Positions 61,500 to 64,000 of a DNA stretch of 64,000 nucleotides are shown here, piece after piece (position 1 is the first letter of the stretch; each line of letters starts with the position of its first letter). Below the pieces are notes generated by a model. It had not been told where the DNA came from. It ran no database searches and was given only the letters and a program-made list of their open reading frames with translations. The DNA comes from Atribacterota bacterium (GTDB taxonomy: Bacteria; Atribacterota; Phoenicimicrobiia; Phoenicimicrobiales; Stramentimicrobiaceae). The stretch is from contig JAQVGY010000001.1 in assembly GCA_028696495.1 (NCBI GenBank), positions 1 through 64,000 on the forward strand, given 5' to 3'. A program made the translations under genes and the position numbers.

Positions 61500-61853
61500 T
61501 TATTTCCAAGAGGTAATTCTTTTTGCTTCTTGCCAGAGTTGTTCCAAATGATAATAATTACGTTTTTCCTCGGAAAACAGATGGACTACTATACCGCCAC
61601 AGTCAAGCAAAACCCAGCCAGTGTTTTCATTACCTTCATAATTCAAAGTCTTTTTATGTCCATTTTCTTTTACTTTCTCCAAAATGGTGTTAATCAGTGT
61701 TTTACAGTGAGCAGAAGATTGGGTAGTAGAAATAATAAAATAATCAGCGATAATAGATATTTCTTTTATATCCAGAATAATAGTATCTTTTGCCTGCTTT
61801 TCTTCCAACACTCTTGCCAATGAAATGGCATTATTTTTACAGCTTTTAACCAA
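61500..61853 (-). CDS. rsfS: ribosomal silencing factor RsfS
   Basis: RsfS binds L14 and blocks subunit joining during starvation. The 117-residue protein has the family motifs DIKEISIIADYFIISTTQS (in part, about residues 24-42), GWVLLDCGGIVVHLF and the C-terminal YYHLEQLWQ. The start is TTG with GAGGTG upstream. It follows the LCP gene in the conserved nadD-yqeK-LCP-rsfS order. Confidence 0.96.
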   Translation of the reverse strand: MVKSCKNNAISLARVLEEKQAKDTIILDIKEISIIADYFIISTTQSSAHCKTLINTILEKVKENGHKKTLNYEGNENTGWVLLDCGGIVVHLFSEEKRNYYHLEQLWQEAKRITSWK

Positions 61854-61926
61854 TTACACCTCTTTTATTTATAAATTATTTATTAAAAGTAAACAAATAA
61901 ACTATGAATAACGACTATAAACTAAC

Positions 61927-63093
61927 TCAGTATACCATATTTTTTCCAACTATTATAGTCATATCTACTCCATTGTTGGGCTGTAATTTTCGAATTATCT
62001 CTATATCATCTAAAAATTGTTTAATGTATTCTTCTAACCTTTCATCTTTTGAGTAAAGAATAAGAACTGTCTTTTGATAATCAAAATTATCGGCATTATC
62101 TATATTAACAACATTAAAACCTAAATCTTCCATTCTACTGGCAACTCTATGAGCAATCCCCGGAATTCGGTTACCATTTAACACTTCAATATTCATTCCT
62201 CTGTACTTATTTTCAATTATATTTTGTACATATTTTTTTATTTCCTGGTCATCAACTATCAGGTAACTCACTCCGTTAATGTATTGGGGCTCACCTTTTA
62301 TTGTTTCTACCCATATTTTTGTTCTATCTACATCTTTCATTAATTTTGCCAGAGAGATCAATTCATTTGATTTTATATTTGTTTTAATATAATCGGTTAA
62401 GCTATCGATAATAATTGGAATTTTGGTTATACTTTCAAAATTTAATAATTTTTCAATCACTGCATTAATTAATTTCTGCTGTCTCTGAATTCTACCTAAA
62501 TCACCCATTGCATCGGCTCGGAATCTAACATATTCAAGCGCCTTTTCACCATCTAATTTCTGCTGTCCAGAACACAAATTAATCTTTAAAGAGCCAGCCC
62601 GGTCGATATAATACATGTTTTTCTCAACATAGATATCTACCCCATCCAGAGCATCAATAATATACCTGAACCCTTCAAAATCAACTACTCCATAATAATT
62701 AATTGATATTCCTACAAAATCTTCAACACTCTTTTCTAACAGATCAATCCCACCATATGCAAAAGCATGATTAATCTTATCCATTCCCCTGCCTGGTATC
62801 ATGACTCTAATATCTCTAGGAATTGAAAACAATACTGTATCTTTAGTCTTAGGATCTACACTCAGAATTAAAATTGTATCAGCCCTTCCCTGAGTTTCAG
62901 TACTGTCTGTTCCAACAGCTAATATATTCAATCTTTCGTGTGCTAAGATATCAGAATGAAATGGAAATATGTTAAAAAAATACAGGAACACAAAACATAT
63001 AATTAATAAAAAAATTAAAAATAAAGCCTGAATTGTTCTCTTTTTTCCCTTTTTCCTTGCTGCAATATGTCTATCTGATCTTGCCAATTTCAA
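61927..63093 (-). CDS. LytR-CpsA-Psr family cell-wall glycopolymer transferase
   Basis: LCP proteins attach teichoic acid-like or capsule polymers to peptidoglycan. A basic N terminus and one membrane helix (about residues 20-42) are followed by an extracellular LCP domain with TDSTETQGRADTILILSVD, FSIPRDIRV and YVRFRADAMGDLGRIQRQQ (in part), carrying the expected Arg and Asp residues. A C-terminal LytR_C-like domain follows (about 290-385). The start is TTG, and its first codons overlap yqeK by 23 bases. Its presence suggests an anionic wall polymer or capsule. Confidence 0.93.
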   Translation of the reverse strand: MKLARSDRHIAARKKGKKRTIQALFLIFLLIICFVFLYFFNIFPFHSDILAHERLNILAVGTDSTETQGRADTILILSVDPKTKDTVLFSIPRDIRVMIPGRGMDKINHAFAYGGIDLLEKSVEDFVGISINYYGVVDFEGFRYIIDALDGVDIYVEKNMYYIDRAGSLKINLCSGQQKLDGEKALEYVRFRADAMGDLGRIQRQQKLINAVIEKLLNFESITKIPIIIDSLTDYIKTNIKSNELISLAKLMKDVDRTKIWVETIKGEPQYINGVSYLIVDDQEIKKYVQNIIENKYRGMNIEVLNGNRIPGIAHRVASRMEDLGFNVVNIDNADNFDYQKTVLILYSKDERLEEYIKQFLDDIEIIRKLQPNNGVDMTIIVGKNMVY

Positions 63094-63664
63094 AAACCCT
63101 TCTATCCATTAATATTTTATTTCTTGCTTTTAAAGTGTCGGGATGAATAATTAACTTGTTGCAAATTAAGTATTGAAGCTCCATGTTTAGCAATTCCAGC
63201 ATAGCCAGATCAATATCCTCCCAAACCTTCTCATGCAATTTTCTAATTTTAGCCAATTTCCTATTTGGTTCAATCTTATCAGCTATATAGACAATCTTTC
63301 CTATCAAACCCAATTTGCTTGATGCAGTACTATGATATCTGATGGCATCCAGTATTTCCCAATCATCAACCATAAAAATGTCTTTTACCATCTCTGCACC
63401 TACATAAGCATGCCATATTTTGGGAATACTTTTTTCAACTTTATTTAGCTTAATGTTATACTTATCAACTAAGTTTTTTAATTCTTCAAGAGAATAATCT
63501 TTGGCACAGTCGTGGGTTAATGCTGAAATCATGGTTTTTTGTATTGGAAGGTTATAGTATTCAGCAATTTTTTGTGCTAACAGACTGACCCTGCAGGCAT
63601 GTTGATACCTTGTTTTTGTCATCATTTCTTTTAATTTATTATCAATCTGTTCTAAATTCATCAT
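63071..63664 (-). CDS. yqeK: HD-domain hydrolase YqeK (Ap4A hydrolase family)
   Basis: YqeK proteins cleave diadenosine tetraphosphate symmetrically to ADP. The 197-residue protein has the HD-domain ligands His22 and His51-Asp52 (ALTHDCAKD), then the HAYVGAEM and IRYHSTAS segments with further metal ligands. It follows nadD in the conserved nadD-yqeK pair and overlaps the downstream LCP gene. Confidence 0.93.
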   Translation of the reverse strand: MMNLEQIDNKLKEMMTKTRYQHACRVSLLAQKIAEYYNLPIQKTMISALTHDCAKDYSLEELKNLVDKYNIKLNKVEKSIPKIWHAYVGAEMVKDIFMVDDWEILDAIRYHSTASSKLGLIGKIVYIADKIEPNRKLAKIRKLHEKVWEDIDLAMLELLNMELQYLICNKLIIHPDTLKARNKILMDRRVFEIGKIR

Positions 63665-63713
63665 AGTATTGCAATATTCATCTTCTACTTACTGACTGTA
63701 TACTTCACCGATA

Positions 63714-64000
63714 TTAAAAATATAATTTATTCACATAGATATATTTTCTTACCACATCTAAAACAATATACTTTATACTGAGGCTGTTCTTTACCCGATA
63801 TCTTACATCTGTTGAAGAAATAGCCAATGCCGGTATTTCCATAATTTGCAAAACATCTTTGAAATTATTGTTTAATTTATTTAAATCATAACCGGGCCTG
63901 GTAGCTGCAACAAACTTACATAGCTTTAATAACTCATCTTTTTTGTACCATGAATCAATTTCTAAAAAAGCATCTGCTCCTGTGATAAAAAATATGTCTG
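63714..64000 (-). CDS. nadD: nicotinate-nucleotide adenylyltransferase NadD (C-terminal part, cut by window edge)
   Basis: NadD makes nicotinate adenine dinucleotide in NAD synthesis. Only the last 94 residues are in the window; the start lies beyond base 64000. The visible part reads DIFFITGADAFLEIDSW, then VAATRPGYDL, and the ISSTDVRYRV motif typical of the family, ending KYIYVNKLYF. The stop is at 63714-63716. It precedes yqeK by about 50 bases, the usual neighbour. Confidence 0.93.
   Translation of the reverse strand, partial: DIFFITGADAFLEIDSWYKKDELLKLCKFVAATRPGYDLNKLNNNFKDVLQIMEIPALAISSTDVRYRVKNSLSIKYIVLDVVRKYIYVNKLYF

Overview
This 64-kb window is an AT-rich bacterial chromosome segment. 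Every gene I can support lies on the minus strand, so all genes read from high to low coordinates. It is a core-housekeeping region with no sign of phage, transposase, CRISPR or plasmid genes. The gene order is close to that of Bacillus and Clostridium: mcsA-mcsB-clpC-radA-yacL-cysS-sigH-rpmG-secE-nusG-rplKAJL-rpoBC, then str, S10, spc and alpha ribosomal clusters, ecfA1A2T-truA-rplM-rpsI, cdaA-cdaR-glmM, acpS-alr, and groESL. Several features depart from that layout: a CsoR/CstR-type repressor where CtsR is expected, no rpmD, an extended L7/L12, a 1706-residue RpoC, and a second tuf copy behind a tRNA cluster. I read this as a low-GC bacterium that is Firmicutes-like in gene order but not clearly a Firmicute. 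Atribacterota or another deep lineage would fit; the sequence alone does not settle it.

Layout in the direction of transcription. (1) 64000-59010: nadD (cut by the window edge), yqeK, an LCP-family cell-wall protein, rsfS, two small membrane proteins and pgk, ending in a terminator. (2) 58753-52772: a strong promoter with a C/G palindrome, a CstR-like repressor, then mcsA, mcsB, clpC and radA (protein quality control and recombination). (3) 52738-49170: a PIN-TRAM membrane protein, cysS and a SigH-like sigma factor, each segment with its own promoter. (4) 49167-47471: tRNA-Thr(UGU), tRNA-Tyr(GUA), tRNA-Thr(GGU) and tuf, closed by a 14-bp terminator. (5) 47383-44847: rpmG, tRNA-Trp, secE, nusG, rplK, rplA. 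(6) 44784-43364: rplJ and rplL, with an attenuator-like leader and a terminator. (7) 43365-34428: rpoB and rpoC. (8) 34408-14224: a long run from rpsL through fusA, tuf, the S10, spc and alpha genes to rplQ, with an internal promoter before rpsE and a terminator after rplQ. (9) 14167-10906: an ECF transporter energizing module and truA. (10) 10874-9783: rplM-rpsI with its own promoter and terminator. (11) 9752-2291: c-di-AMP synthesis (cdaA, cdaR), glmM, acpS, alr, tsaE, tsaB, tsaD. (12) 2191-69: CIRCE-controlled groES-groEL.

Together these genes cover transcription (RpoA, RpoB, RpoC, NusG, a sigma factor), most of the ribosome, elongation factors, secretion (SecE, SecY), protein folding and degradation (GroESL, ClpC-McsAB), t6A tRNA modification and cell-envelope precursor supply. 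Most -35/-10 pairs found here have 16-18 bp spacers. UUG start codons are unusually common, including on RNA polymerase and ribosomal protein genes.
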